A stretch of DNA of 22,870 nt from JBDGPU01 sp042219525 (GTDB taxonomy: Archaea; Halobacteriota; Halobacteria; Halobacteriales; Haloferacaceae), in contig JBDGPU010000184.1 in the NCBI GenBank assembly GCA_042219525.1, positions 1 to 22,870 of the forward strand, in the 5' to 3' direction. A program made the position numbers and the translations under genes. This document shows positions 6,824 to 15,901 of the stretch, one piece after another. The notes under the pieces were generated by a model. It had not been told where the DNA came from. It did no database searches and saw nothing but the letters and a program-made list of their open reading frames with translations. Every line of letters starts with the position of its first letter. Position 1 is the first letter of the stretch.

Positions 6824-9244
6824 ATGGAAAGAGTCGGCCGGAACCAGCTGAACAACGTGCTGGGAGAAGTTACCCGAGCGCTGCTTCCAGCCACCACAGA
6901 GCCAGAAATACGGCAGCGCGTCTGTGACGAGCTCGCAGCAACGGAGAGCTACTCCTCCGCGTGGATCGGTCGCTACAGTCCTGAAACAGCGGAAGTCATT
7001 CCGGCAGCCTCCGCGGGGGTCGCGGCGGAGAAGCTGGAGAGGATTTCCATCACTGATGAATCGTTCCAGGCGGAGCTCGCAAACGAGGCGGTGCGTAAAC
7101 AGGAGGTTGCGGTTGAACGGAATCCACTCGATAATCCATCCAGCGAGGAGCCCTCCAGCCGGGCTTTCCCACCCGACTGCGAAGTTTTCGGGTTCATTCC
7201 CCTCGTTCACGATGAGCAGTTGCACGGGGTCTTACACCTGACTACTGACAGGCCCCAGGGATTCGGGACGGAGGAGCGGGACGCCCTTGCCGAGTTGGGA
7301 CTGACGATCGCCTGCGCGTTCGAAAATTCGGAAACGCCTTCTTCTGCGATAGCCTCCGGGTCCACGGAAGCCGAACCAGAACCGGCGATCGTGAGCCCAA
7401 AATCGGAGCGAGAGCGGCGACTCTACGAGACGATCGTGTCCAGCACACCCGACCTGATATACGCATTCGACCTGAATTATCGGGTTATCTACGCCAACGA
7501 TGCACTGCTGGAGATGTGGGGCCAGACCTACGAGGAGTCCATCGGAAAGACGCTGCTCGAATTGGGCTACGAGCCGTGGCACGCCGAGATGCACGAACGC
7601 GAGATCGACCAGGTCGTCGAAACGAAAGAGCCCGTTCGCGGTGAAGTGGCGTTTCAACACGCCGAAAAGGGTCGCCGAACGTACGACTACATCTTCGCAC
7701 CGGTCCGCAACGACGATGGTGAAGTCGAAGCCATCGCCGGAACCACGCGCGACGTCACCGAGCGCAAGGAAGCCGAGCAGGAGCTGCAGGAGAGTAAAGA
7801 CCGGTTCCGAGCACTGGTCACGGCGAGTTCGGATGCGCTGTATCGCATGAGCCCCGACTGGACCGAAATGTACCAACTCGAGGGCCAGGAGTTCATTGCC
7901 GATACGGAGGAACCGACCAACGAGTGGCTCGAGAAATACATTCATCCCGACGACCGGGAGTACGTCATGGAAACCGTCAACGAATCGATCAGGACGAAAA
8001 GCGTTTTCGAGCTGGAACATCGGGTAGAGCGGCCCGATGGGAGCTTAGGGTGGACGTTCTCGCGTGCAGTCCCGCGGCTGGACGAGGACGACGAGGTCAT
8101 CGAATGGGTTGGAATGGCGAAGGACGTCACCGAGCGCAAAGAGTACGAGCAAGAGCTCGAGCGTGCGCTGGACCTCCTCGAAAAGACCGAACGCCTCGCC
8201 GACGTGGGCGGGTGGGAGATCGACGTCGACACGAGGGACCTGTTCTGGACCGACAACGTCTTCGACATTCTGGAGGTGTCCGAGAACGAGGAGCCGTCCA
8301 TCGACGACCGTCTCGAGTTCTACCACGACGAGGACCGGCCTCTCGTCGAGAATGCAGTCGAGGAGGCGCTCGACTCGGGTGAGCCGTTCGACGTAGAGGC
8401 CCGGATTCGAACCCCCGATGGCGAAATACGCTGGCTGCGAGTCCAGGGAGATCCGGAGGTCGAGACGGGAGACGTGGTTTCGCTCCGGGGGGCAGTTCAG
8501 GACATCACCGACCGAAAACAGCGGGAAAAGCGGCTGGAGGAGCTGATCGACGATCTCGAAGAATCGAACGAGCGACTCGAGCAGTTCGCCCGTGCCGCCT
8601 CGCACGACCTGCAGGAGCCGCTGCGGATGGTTTCGAGTTACCTGCAACTCGTCGAGGACCGCTATGGGGACAAACTCGACGAGGAGGGGCGGGAGTTCCT
8701 GGAGTTCGCGGTGGACGGCGCTGACCGGATGAGTGACATGGTCCAGGGGCTGCTCCAGTACTCACGAGTCGACAGGCGTGGAGACCCGTTCGAGCCGGTC
8801 GATCTGGACGCCGTCATCGCAGACGTCCGCGAAGATCTGCAGATGAAGATCGAGGAGACGGACGCCGAAATTACCGCTGACTCGCTTCCTCAGGTCGAGG
8901 GCGACCGGGATCAACTCCGCCAGTTGTTCCAGAACCTCCTGGAGAACGCCATCAAGTACAGCGGTGACGACCCGCCTCGAGTGGACGTCGCCGCCGAGGA
9001 GCAAGGCCCGAGGTGGGTCGTGTCCGTCGAAGACGAGGGGATCGGCATCGACCCTGCGTACACTGACCAGGTCTTCGAGGTGTTCGAGAGTCTCGATAGC
9101 TCCGATGAATACAACGGAACGGGCATCGGCCTGGCGCTCTGTGAGCGGATCGTAGAGCGTCACGACGGCGATATCTGGGTCGACTCCGAGCCTGGAGACG
9201 GGACCACGTTTTCGTTTACGCTTCCGTCAGTGGAATCCTCCTAG
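6824..9244 (+). CDS. GAF-PAS-PAS-PAS sensor histidine kinase
   Basis: The 806-residue soluble kinase has no membrane segment. Residues 1 to about 165 are a GAF-type sensor module (VCDELAATESYSSAWIGRYS). Three PAS domains with PAC ends follow at about 195-317, 325-441 and 450-565, marked by DVTERKEAE, DVTERKEYE and DITDRKQRE. A HisKA dimerisation domain carries the phospho-acceptor His594 in ASHDLQEPLRM. The ATPase domain has the N box around Asn704-Asn708 (NLLENAIKYS), G1 DEGIGID at 737-743 and G2 GTGIGLAL near 765-772. All catalytic motifs look intact. It would autophosphorylate and pass phosphate to a separate response regulator, none of which is in this window. I chose the start at 6824, where the domain-like sequence begins; the 138-residue upstream extension overlaps the hairpin region and lacks acidic bias. 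The ligand is unknown. Confidence 0.93.
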   Translation: MERVGRNQLNNVLGEVTRALLPATTEPEIRQRVCDELAATESYSSAWIGRYSPETAEVIPAASAGVAAEKLERISITDESFQAELANEAVRKQEVAVERNPLDNPSSEEPSSRAFPPDCEVFGFIPLVHDEQLHGVLHLTTDRPQGFGTEERDALAELGLTIACAFENSETPSSAIASGSTEAEPEPAIVSPKSERERRLYETIVSSTPDLIYAFDLNYRVIYANDALLEMWGQTYEESIGKTLLELGYEPWHAEMHEREIDQVVETKEPVRGEVAFQHAEKGRRTYDYIFAPVRNDDGEVEAIAGTTRDVTERKEAEQELQESKDRFRALVTASSDALYRMSPDWTEMYQLEGQEFIADTEEPTNEWLEKYIHPDDREYVMETVNESIRTKSVFELEHRVERPDGSLGWTFSRAVPRLDEDDEVIEWVGMAKDVTERKEYEQELERALDLLEKTERLADVGGWEIDVDTRDLFWTDNVFDILEVSENEEPSIDDRLEFYHDEDRPLVENAVEEALDSGEPFDVEARIRTPDGEIRWLRVQGDPEVETGDVVSLRGAVQDITDRKQREKRLEELIDDLEESNERLEQFARAASHDLQEPLRMVSSYLQLVEDRYGDKLDEEGREFLEFAVDGADRMSDMVQGLLQYSRVDRRGDPFEPVDLDAVIADVREDLQMKIEETDAEITADSLPQVEGDRDQLRQLFQNLLENAIKYSGDDPPRVDVAAEEQGPRWVVSVEDEGIGIDPAYTDQVFEVFESLDSSDEYNGTGIGLALCERIVERHDGDIWVDSEPGDGTTFSFTLPSVESS

Positions 9245-9327
9245 GAGTACCCTATGATCTCTCGAGGAGCATGCCAGTTGATATCTGAAGTTATCCGGGC
9301 GACTGCGTTCGTTTAGCTATCTTACGA

Positions 9328-9640
9328 GTGGGCAACCGCCTTCGGGCCGGTGCCGTCGACGACGACACGGTTCGCGTCGAGCTCGACGGCGAGACTCACG
9401 ACTTCTCCGTCGCAGTCGCCGAGCAGCTCTCCCGAGACCTTGATACCGCGATCGAGACGCTACAAAGCGACCAGCGCGGACCCCGACGACGTTGACGAGG
9501 ACGACGACAAGGGGTTCTAGAAGTGCTCACCAGCGTTGAGGACCTCGGCCTGAAGATCACAATGCGACTCGAGAAGCGGTTCGACTCGCTGGAGGACGTT
9601 GCCGACGCGTGTGACCGAATTCCCAGATCGACATACAGAA
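9328..9640 (+). pseudogene. Decayed coding fragments at the island edge
   Basis: From a GTG at 9328 the reading RLRAGAVDDDTVRVELDGETHDFSVAVAEQL has haloarchaeal codon use, then runs to a stop at 9493-9495 in an arginine-rich tail. A single-base frameshift near 9466-9472 would instead give the typical acidic end DPDDVDEDDDKGF and a stop at 9518-9520. Just after, from GTG 9523, VEDLGLKITMRLEKRFDSLEDVADACD looks like part of a helix-hairpin-helix region and then dissolves into non-coding sequence. I read these as remnants of one or two broken genes, perhaps from a mobile element; a small intact 55-residue gene is the alternative. The rest of 9245-9826 shows no gene. Confidence 0.35.
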
Positions 9641-9799
9641 CACCCAATAAAGTGTTTGGGAGAAATAGACACCTCCCCATAGCTTCCCCTAATGGTACTG
9701 GCATGAACTATCGACAACAGCAAGCGAGCCATGACATAGTGAAACCATGCTCCATTTCGCTGCTCACCATAGTCAAGCGTTGCCGCGGTTCAGAAACTC

Positions 9800-9811
9800 G
9801 TCAAAAATATG
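9800..9811 (-). terminator. Possible T-tract terminator for the amidohydrolase-DUF59 unit
   Basis: On the minus strand a CATATTTTTGACG stretch lies about 20 bp after the stop of the DUF59 gene. No strong hairpin accompanies it. Confidence 0.3.
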
Positions 9812-9826
9812 AATCGTCGTACGGTC

Positions 9827-10207
9827 TCATTCTTCGGCTGCACTCACCTGCGGCTCGTCTCCGTATCGGTCTGCCAGTAGTTGTTGGTGCTCATGCCGCC
9901 GTTCCTTCGCGCTCTCGGACATCATCTCCTCGCGCCAGGAAAGGCCAGCATCGGTCGAGAGCGTGACTTCATCTACTCCGGACAGATCGCCAACTCGGTC
10001 CTGTGCCTGCTCGATGAAGTAGCCGACCATCATACAGGATGGTGAGGTTATCCGGAGTTCAATATGAACCGATCCACCATCGACCTCGATTCGCTTGAGC
10101 AACCCCATCTCGACAATGCTGATGTCCGTACCTCGGGCTTCACTGCAGGGGTCGACGATTGCGTCGAGTTTGTCTCGAACTGCGAGCGGTGATGGTTCGG
10201 CCGACAT
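9827..10207 (-). CDS. DUF59/MIP18-family protein (PaaD/SufT-like)
   Basis: The protein is 126 residues. The core follows the family order: an N-terminal helix (RDKLDAIVDPCSEARG), then SIVEMGLLKRIEVDGGSVHIELRITSPSC, then a GLSWREEMMSESAKERR end. Cys58 in TSPSC is the conserved cysteine. The usual DPE motif is replaced by DPCS, adding Cys21. Members help assemble iron-sulfur or other metal centres. The ATG directly follows the stop codon of the amidohydrolase gene, so the two are certainly co-transcribed and probably act together. I recall a similar DPCS-type DUF59 protein next to an amidohydrolase in actinobacterial propane monooxygenase operons. The inferred role here is maturation of a metalloenzyme of this ketone pathway. 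The C-terminal 25 residues are acidic and variable. Confidence 0.8.
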   Translation of the reverse strand: MSAEPSPLAVRDKLDAIVDPCSEARGTDISIVEMGLLKRIEVDGGSVHIELRITSPSCMMVGYFIEQAQDRVGDLSGVDEVTLSTDAGLSWREEMMSESAKERRHEHQQLLADRYGDEPQVSAAEE

Positions 10208-11305
10208 TTAGTACACCTCGGATGCGGCGTCCGTCGTCGAGAACGGATCCGCGAGTCCACTCTCGGCCGTCTGCTTGCTGAACTGGTCGTCAGAGAGCCG
10301 TTCGCGTGCTTCATCGATGTCCAATCCGACGAGATCGGCATAGGTACGACCGAGGATATCCCGCTTGTGTTCATCGGTTATCTCGGGCATCGAGCCGAAC
10401 TCGATACCTCGGCTCTCGATATCATCCGGCCACTCGAAGTCGCGGATGGCTTCGAGTTCCGGCTGTGGATGATACGCCATGGCTGCCGATCCCCAGTACA
10501 TTCGGTCGAGAACAGGCTCACCACCGATGGAGAGGATCTTTGCCATCGTCTCGGCGAACGCTCGCTCGTTAGCTACGGCCTGAATGCCGAGGGTCTCCAT
10601 GTTGATATGGAGGTTCGGGAAGCGCGCCATCTGCCACGCGGTCTCCTCCGTGAACGCTAACCCGCCATGAACGATACCGAAGTCGATCTCCGGGAAGTTC
10701 GAACAGGCGTCGTCCACGTCTCCTGGGTGATACGGCTGCCGCGGGACCGGTCCGAACGGAATCGCCTTGTGGACTTCAATGAAGTCGATACCGAGAGATT
10801 TCGCCTTCTCGAAGACGGGGTAGGCCACGGACTCGTCGTCCATCCGCCAGCTGGTATGGAAGTCTTCGCCCCAGTGAGAGGGGTACAGTTTCAACCCGAC
10901 TGGGTCAACCGCCTCAACTTGCTTCTCGAGTTCCTGTTCCCAGCCATCTCGGAGTGGATCGATATTCGCAAAGCCAAGAAATCGTTCTGGATAGTCTTCA
11001 ACTGCTTCCACACAGTTCTCGTTGGCAGTGAGCCCGTCCTCATAGGCGTAGAGGGGGAGCGACTGAAACGTCGCCATGTCCGTATTACTCTCGCGAAACA
11101 GCATGTTCGCCGTCTCCTCAACGGACCAGTTTCGGATGTACCCATCACGTGTGACCCGGTACCCCGGTGGTGAAGCCGTATCGACGGTACCGTAGATCAT
11201 CTCCGTGATACCCTGTGCGTGTTGCTCGTTGCGATAGTTCGATTGCTCGAGGTTGTACGCGTGGACGACCGCGTCGAAAATGAACGTCTCTTCCAGATCT
11301 ATCAT
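10208..11305 (-). CDS. Amidohydrolase_2 superfamily protein with altered metal site
   Basis: The 365-residue protein has the amidohydrolase_2 TIM-barrel pattern: FDAVVHAYN at the N-terminus, GFANIDPLRDGW, GLKLYP (137-142), IDFIEVHKA (His179), FGIVHGGLAF (His213) and a late RMYWGSAAMAYHPQPEL. In typical members the first motif is D-x-H-x-H and the late one is GSD. Here Val13 stands where the first His is expected, His15 is kept, and Ala274 replaces the Asp. I infer that the usual mononuclear zinc site is incomplete, so hydrolase activity is doubtful. The enzyme may use another metal or act as a scaffold or maturation factor. The gene overlaps nothing and its stop abuts the DUF59 start. The start at 11305 follows an AT-rich upstream region. 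Confidence 0.85.
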   Translation of the reverse strand: MIDLEETFIFDAVVHAYNLEQSNYRNEQHAQGITEMIYGTVDTASPPGYRVTRDGYIRNWSVEETANMLFRESNTDMATFQSLPLYAYEDGLTANENCVEAVEDYPERFLGFANIDPLRDGWEQELEKQVEAVDPVGLKLYPSHWGEDFHTSWRMDDESVAYPVFEKAKSLGIDFIEVHKAIPFGPVPRQPYHPGDVDDACSNFPEIDFGIVHGGLAFTEETAWQMARFPNLHINMETLGIQAVANERAFAETMAKILSIGGEPVLDRMYWGSAAMAYHPQPELEAIRDFEWPDDIESRGIEFGSMPEITDEHKRDILGRTYADLVGLDIDEARERLSDDQFSKQTAESGLADPFSTTDAASEVY

Positions 11306-11555
11306 TGTGTTTGTCGGCGGTTCAGTTGGACATCGATACTAGCGTGTGCTGTGGTAGCATTCAACAATCAAAATTGAAGATGCAATAGAATAATAAAAAT
11401 TTACCGAATAGTATTTTATCCGACACGAAGAATAGATAGCGAGATTACTCGTTGGCCCCTACGAGAAATCCAACCGCTGATACGCAACCTGCGGGGTAGC
11501 CGACAGCGCCGAAGGTACTCACCAGCTGAAAAAGCAGCCCGGGACCAGTGGGCGC
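11306..11555 (-). promoter_or_regulatory. Promoter region of the amidohydrolase unit
   Basis: This 250-bp gap is markedly AT-rich around 11360-11425. On the minus strand TTTATTATT (about 11389-11397) resembles the TTTATTATC box before acxA but lies about 85-90 bp from the ATG, so a leader of about 60 nt would be needed. TTCAA and TTGAA flank 9 bp at 11360-11378, a possible operator. No gene is visible here. Confidence 0.35.
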
Positions 11556-13136
11556 TCAGGCGACGTTCCTGTCCTCGTCCGCCCAGTGGCGGTCGCGGAG
11601 CGCGACCTTGTCGTGTTTTCCGTAGGGCGTTTTCGGGATTTCACTAACGAATTCCACGCTTTTCGGCGTTTTGTAGTCAGCCAACTGTTCGTCGGCGATC
11701 GCAATGACGTTCTCCGCCGATAGCGCCCCACGGTCGTCGGCGACGACCACCGCATGAACGGCCTCTCCCCACTCGTCATCGGGAACACCGATAACCGCAA
11801 CCTCCGCAACGTCAGGATGGTCATCGATGGATTCCTCGACCTCCGTTGAGTACACGTTCATGCCCCCTGTGATGATGACATCGCTCTCCCGGTCGAGCAG
11901 ATAGACGTAGCCGTCCTCGTCACGCCGACCAACGTCGCCGGTGTGGACCCAGCCGTCAGTAACCGTTTCGGCTGTCTTCTCCGGACGTTCGAAGTACTCA
12001 GACATCGCGTAGGGCGCTTTCGCAATGATCTCACCCTCTTCTCCTGGTGGGAGTTGCTCGCCGGTTTCGATATCGACTATCTCGACCTTTGACATGAGAC
12101 ACGGTGTGCCGGCGGAACTCAACCTGCCGCCCGACGCACTCCCGACGGCGTTGACGTGTTCCTGCTTGCCCAACGTTGTGATGAGGTTCGGGACTTCCGT
12201 CTGTCCGTAGAACTGGACGAAAATCGACCCAAAGGCATCGATCCCCTCCTCCAGACGGGCCGGTGTCATCGGCGCCGCACCGTAGATCAGCGTCGACAGC
12301 GAAGACGTATCGGTCTCCGCGAGCAGTTCGTGGTCGAGCAGCCGATAGATCATCGTCGGGACCATGAACGTCCAGGTCACGTCATGCTCCTCGATTGCGT
12401 TGAGAGCACCCGCAGGGTCGAATCCAGGATGGATGACCGCATGCGCTCCCGTCAACAGTGCCGACCAGAGGAACAGACCGGCGGAGTGCGGGAGTGGCGT
12501 CATCAGTAGCATCGTCTCATCACCGGAGACACCCAGTTCCACGATGTGGGCGTACTGGTTGAGCGTCATCGACTCGTGGGTCTGTAGGACGCCCTTTGGA
12601 TCCCCGGTTGTTCCGCCGGTGTAGTAGTGGCCCTGAACGTCGCCTGCCGCCACATCGCAGTCAGGCGGGTCGTCGACGGCCCCATCGAGAATCTCGAACG
12701 TCTCGATACCATCCGGTAACGGGTCACTGTCGCTGACGCCGATGATGGTCTCTACGTGCGGAAGCTCTGGTGACAAGTCTGTGATCGTATCGACGAACTC
12801 GGGTCCGGCAATGACAGTTCCGGCTCGTGAATCGTCGAGCATGTACTGGAACTCCTCGGCGGTGAGCATGTCGTTCAGCGGTAGCCGCGTCGCCCCAGAT
12901 TTGATGAGCGCCAGGTCGGCAATGACGAACTCCAGCCGGTTGGACAGCATCAACGCGACGCGGTCCTCCGGCTCAACCCCTCGCTCGACGAGGCCATGAG
13001 CAACGGCGTTGGCACGCCTATCCAGCTCCCGATAGGTGAGCGTCTGTTCTCCCATCGTGACCGCATCACGGTCGGCGTACTTTTCGAGAGCCGTCTCGAA
13101 CGCCGCACGCAACGTCTGCTCGACCTGTGTACTCAT
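11556..13136 (-). CDS. AMP-forming acyl-CoA ligase, putative acetoacetate activator
   Basis: The 526-residue protein is an ANL-superfamily adenylating enzyme that makes acyl-AMP and then acyl-CoA. Seen: P-loop YYTGGTTGDPKGV (171-183, with TGG in place of the common TSG), YGQTE (310-314), HTGD with Asp401, LLDRESDVI with Arg415, and the catalytic lysine Lys507 in PKTPYGK. The ATG overlaps the acxC stop in an ATGA, so it is the fourth gene of the acetone carboxylase operon. That context suggests it activates the carboxylase product, acetoacetate, to acetoacetyl-CoA. It is shorter than the classical acetoacetyl-CoA synthetase family (about 650 residues) and reads more like a medium/long-chain fatty acid ligase, so the substrate is inferred. 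The start at 13136 is set by the overlap; the longer frame into acxC is a shadow. Confidence 0.88.
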   Translation of the reverse strand: MSTQVEQTLRAAFETALEKYADRDAVTMGEQTLTYRELDRRANAVAHGLVERGVEPEDRVALMLSNRLEFVIADLALIKSGATRLPLNDMLTAEEFQYMLDDSRAGTVIAGPEFVDTITDLSPELPHVETIIGVSDSDPLPDGIETFEILDGAVDDPPDCDVAAGDVQGHYYTGGTTGDPKGVLQTHESMTLNQYAHIVELGVSGDETMLLMTPLPHSAGLFLWSALLTGAHAVIHPGFDPAGALNAIEEHDVTWTFMVPTMIYRLLDHELLAETDTSSLSTLIYGAAPMTPARLEEGIDAFGSIFVQFYGQTEVPNLITTLGKQEHVNAVGSASGGRLSSAGTPCLMSKVEIVDIETGEQLPPGEEGEIIAKAPYAMSEYFERPEKTAETVTDGWVHTGDVGRRDEDGYVYLLDRESDVIITGGMNVYSTEVEESIDDHPDVAEVAVIGVPDDEWGEAVHAVVVADDRGALSAENVIAIADEQLADYKTPKSVEFVSEIPKTPYGKHDKVALRDRHWADEDRNVA

Positions 13137-13645
13137 CCTTCGGTTCGATCTGGCGCTGGTCTCCCCTGCCACTCCTCGTAGAAGGTGTCGACGTCGGGAT
13201 CGAACGGCTTCAACACCGGATACCCCGCTGGAACAGCGTCGACGTCGAGCAGCGTGTAACACTCCGGACAGAAGAACTCCCGGAGTTCGAAGTCCCAGTC
13301 GGGATCCGGAGTCATATTCTCCGGATAGAGCTCACGCATCTCAGCTTCGCTCTCCCGGACGCGTATCTGGCAGTGTTCCTTCCAGTTGTCCGACAGCGAG
13401 CCGAACTCGTGGCCACACTCGGATTTAACGATGCGACCGTCCTCGGTTCCGACGACGAAGAGGTGGTCGTTCAATGGTACCAGGATCGGTTCATCCCAGT
13501 CGACCCGCTTCTGTAGCACCTGACGGGTTACCTCGAACCGGTCTGGATCCTTCGGATCCGGGAGTACGTCACCGCGAAGTTCCTCCCAAGAGAGTTTCCC
13601 ATCGATGAGCTTCTCGATCTGGTCAGTATCAGTTTGTGTTGCCAT
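13133..13645 (-). CDS. acxC: Acetone carboxylase gamma subunit
   Basis: The 170-residue protein matches AcxC in length and order: LIDGKLSWEEL, DPKDPDRF, WDEPILVPLNDHLFVV, ECGHEF, NWKEHCQIRVRES, ELYPENMTPDPDW, REFFCPEC, DVDAVPAGYPVLKPFDPDVDTFYEEW. Cys77, His79 and the pair Cys126/Cys129 are candidate zinc ligands, as expected for this zinc-bearing subunit. This small subunit separates true acetone or acetophenone-type carboxylases from hydantoinases and oxoprolinases, which lack it. A Shine-Dalgarno-like GGAG lies 9 nt before the ATG. Six bases separate it from the acxB stop. Its own stop overlaps the following ligase start. Confidence 0.93.
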   Translation of the reverse strand: MATQTDTDQIEKLIDGKLSWEELRGDVLPDPKDPDRFEVTRQVLQKRVDWDEPILVPLNDHLFVVGTEDGRIVKSECGHEFGSLSDNWKEHCQIRVRESEAEMRELYPENMTPDPDWDFELREFFCPECYTLLDVDAVPAGYPVLKPFDPDVDTFYEEWQGRPAPDRTEG

Positions 13646-13651
13646 CGTATC

Positions 13652-15901
13652 TCACTCCTGTTCGAATGTGAAGTCATCCTCGAGGTCCCAGAACTCGCGG
13701 AACGAGTCGGCCCAGTCCTCGGAGATATCGAAGACCCCCGAGAACATCCACTCAGCCGGCTCGCTGATGTCGCCTTCGCGGACGCGTTCACGCTCGGCAG
13801 CGTAGAACTCCTCGAAGTCGACCGTTTCCTCGCGGCGCTCCTGCCGCAGTTTCTTGCGGGCCTGTTCGGTCGCCTCTTCGTCGACCGTGAACTCTCGGTC
13901 GTGCTCGTCGAGCGTGCCGACGACGCCGTAGACACGCTCGACGGTTTCGGGCGTGTAGAACCCTTCCTCGATGTCCTCTTTGAGTTTCTCGACCGGTCGG
14001 TCGAGCGGATCCCCGTAGCCGGGGCCACCGCCCATCTGGTAGTGGAGAAGATCGTAGTTTTCGAACTCCTCCGGGAAGTACAGCCCCTTGGTGCTGCGCT
14101 TGACGTCCCCTTCGATGTCCTCATCGAACGTCCCCGGCGGCGAGTCACCGGTTGGGTAGGGGCGCTGGTTTTCGAACCGCTCCGCCAGATCGGTGTCGTG
14201 GGCGCGCAACGAGTAGTTCGTCGCGTTAGGATACCCGCCGGACATTCCCGAGGTCGTGAACCCGACCCCGGGAACGACGTGCTTATAGAGCGAGACGTCC
14301 GAGCTGTCCTGCACGACGCGGATGCCTTCCCAGCCAGAGCCACCTCGGTACTTCCCGTGGCCGGCGGTGTCGGGCTTGACCTGGCGGGAGAGGTACGGGA
14401 GCCCCCACTCGATGAGTTCCCACTCCTCGACATCTCCCATGTCGCTTTCCGGATTCCACATCGCATAGCCGTGGTCGAGCCCGTCGCGAACGGCCGAGGC
14501 ACCGAGCCCCTGACACGAGTGCTCGAACGGTGAGACCGGGAAGTACTCGCCGGTCGGTTCGTACTTGCCGCCGCCCTGGACCGGATCTCCCGTCTCCGAG
14601 TATCCAGTGACGACCTCCTCGCGGAAGCCGCGAGCGAAGAAGCCGCGGGAGATGTTCTTCCAGAACGCGTTGTAGGTCGGCATCAGCGAGCCCCACGAGG
14701 TGTGATACGAGAGGCTCGGATCCTGCGGGTTGACGATGCTTCCTTCCGGGTAGTTCGTATCCACAGCAATGTAGGAACCGTCGTTTACTTTGCCGTCATG
14801 GAGCAGACATTGAGTGAGTGACACCCATAAGCCGCCTTCCATCGCTCCCTCGGCGCAGTTGTAGGGATGTGGCCCCGGGGGACTTGCACCCTCCATGTCG
14901 AACTCGATACCACCCTCTCCGTCGATCCGCACCTCGACTGGGAGGTGGTTGATCATGTTCTGCTTCGCCGACGGCTTCCAAGCCTCGTCCTCGAACGGTA
15001 CCGGCATGAACGAGGCATCCCGGTACGTACCCGGGAATAGCCGCTCCTCGACGCGGGAGTTCAGCGTCTGTCGACCCTCTTCGACCGCCTCGCGCATGAA
15101 CTGCTTGAACGTCCCGGAGCCGACATCATCGACCATGTCCATGACGGCCTCACGAACCATGTGACAGCCAGCGAGCCGGCATTTCTCGTCGAGATCCCAG
15201 TACATCGGCGTCCGGACCGAGCGCTGTGCCCGGTCGCGCCAGTCCTGATAGATCTCGTCTTCCTCACCGATCTTCTCACAGGTGGCGTACAACCCGTCTT
15301 CGTAGCGAGTTGTACTCGCTAACTGGTCGTGGCCCCGTGTCATTCCCCCGATGTCCACCTGGTGGGTGACGCCATCGACCCACGCGATGAGTTCGCCTTC
15401 GTGGAAGACAGGAACGATAGTGTGAACGTCCGTCGTGTGAACGTTCCCGAGGTCGTTGTCGTTGTTACAGAAGACGTCCCCCGGTTGGATCCCTCGTCCG
15501 TTTTCGTAATCCTCCTCGATCATGTACTTGATCGCGAGGCTTCCGGTGTGGACGTGGACGATTATCCCCGTCGAGAGCCCCACACAGTCCCCTTCAGGCG
15601 TGTACACCTGGAAGCAGAGTTCGCCGATCTCACGGACAATAGGGGAAGCACTGACGTGCATTGCCGTCTCTCTTGCGGAGACGAGCGCCCCACGGAGCTG
15701 GGAGAACAGCTGTTCGTACTTGAACGGGTTCTCCTCCTTCATCGACAGCTCGTCGAGCCCGGCATACCGACCGGTTTCGGCGGTCTGTTGCTCCGTCTCC
15801 TCCAGCATCTGGTGGAGCGACTTGTCGTCCCATCCGATGGGTGGCTGTACGTCCTCGAAGACGCGGTCCGTCGTTTCAGGTGTGTCCTTCGGTTTACTCA
15901 T
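13652..15901 (-). CDS. acxB: Acetone carboxylase alpha subunit (HyuB-like)
   Basis: The 749-residue protein is of the hydantoinase B/oxoprolinase superfamily. In acetone carboxylase this subunit holds the metal site where the enol form of acetone is carboxylated to acetoacetate. The metal-binding pattern is visible as GNVHTTDVH with His155 and Asp158, followed by GVTHQVDIGG with His180. The spacing (3 and 22) matches the His150/Asp153/His175 manganese ligands I recall for the Xanthobacter enzyme. Further family features are PGDVFCNNDNDLGN, the glycine-rich HGKYRGGSGWEG and a GGGPGYGDPLDRP segment. Length is close to known AcxB (about 770). The ATG overlaps the acxA stop by four bases, implying translational coupling and matched stoichiometry. 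Nothing looks truncated. Confidence 0.92.
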   Translation of the reverse strand: MSKPKDTPETTDRVFEDVQPPIGWDDKSLHQMLEETEQQTAETGRYAGLDELSMKEENPFKYEQLFSQLRGALVSARETAMHVSASPIVREIGELCFQVYTPEGDCVGLSTGIIVHVHTGSLAIKYMIEEDYENGRGIQPGDVFCNNDNDLGNVHTTDVHTIVPVFHEGELIAWVDGVTHQVDIGGMTRGHDQLASTTRYEDGLYATCEKIGEEDEIYQDWRDRAQRSVRTPMYWDLDEKCRLAGCHMVREAVMDMVDDVGSGTFKQFMREAVEEGRQTLNSRVEERLFPGTYRDASFMPVPFEDEAWKPSAKQNMINHLPVEVRIDGEGGIEFDMEGASPPGPHPYNCAEGAMEGGLWVSLTQCLLHDGKVNDGSYIAVDTNYPEGSIVNPQDPSLSYHTSWGSLMPTYNAFWKNISRGFFARGFREEVVTGYSETGDPVQGGGKYEPTGEYFPVSPFEHSCQGLGASAVRDGLDHGYAMWNPESDMGDVEEWELIEWGLPYLSRQVKPDTAGHGKYRGGSGWEGIRVVQDSSDVSLYKHVVPGVGFTTSGMSGGYPNATNYSLRAHDTDLAERFENQRPYPTGDSPPGTFDEDIEGDVKRSTKGLYFPEEFENYDLLHYQMGGGPGYGDPLDRPVEKLKEDIEEGFYTPETVERVYGVVGTLDEHDREFTVDEEATEQARKKLRQERREETVDFEEFYAAERERVREGDISEPAEWMFSGVFDISEDWADSFREFWDLEDDFTFEQE

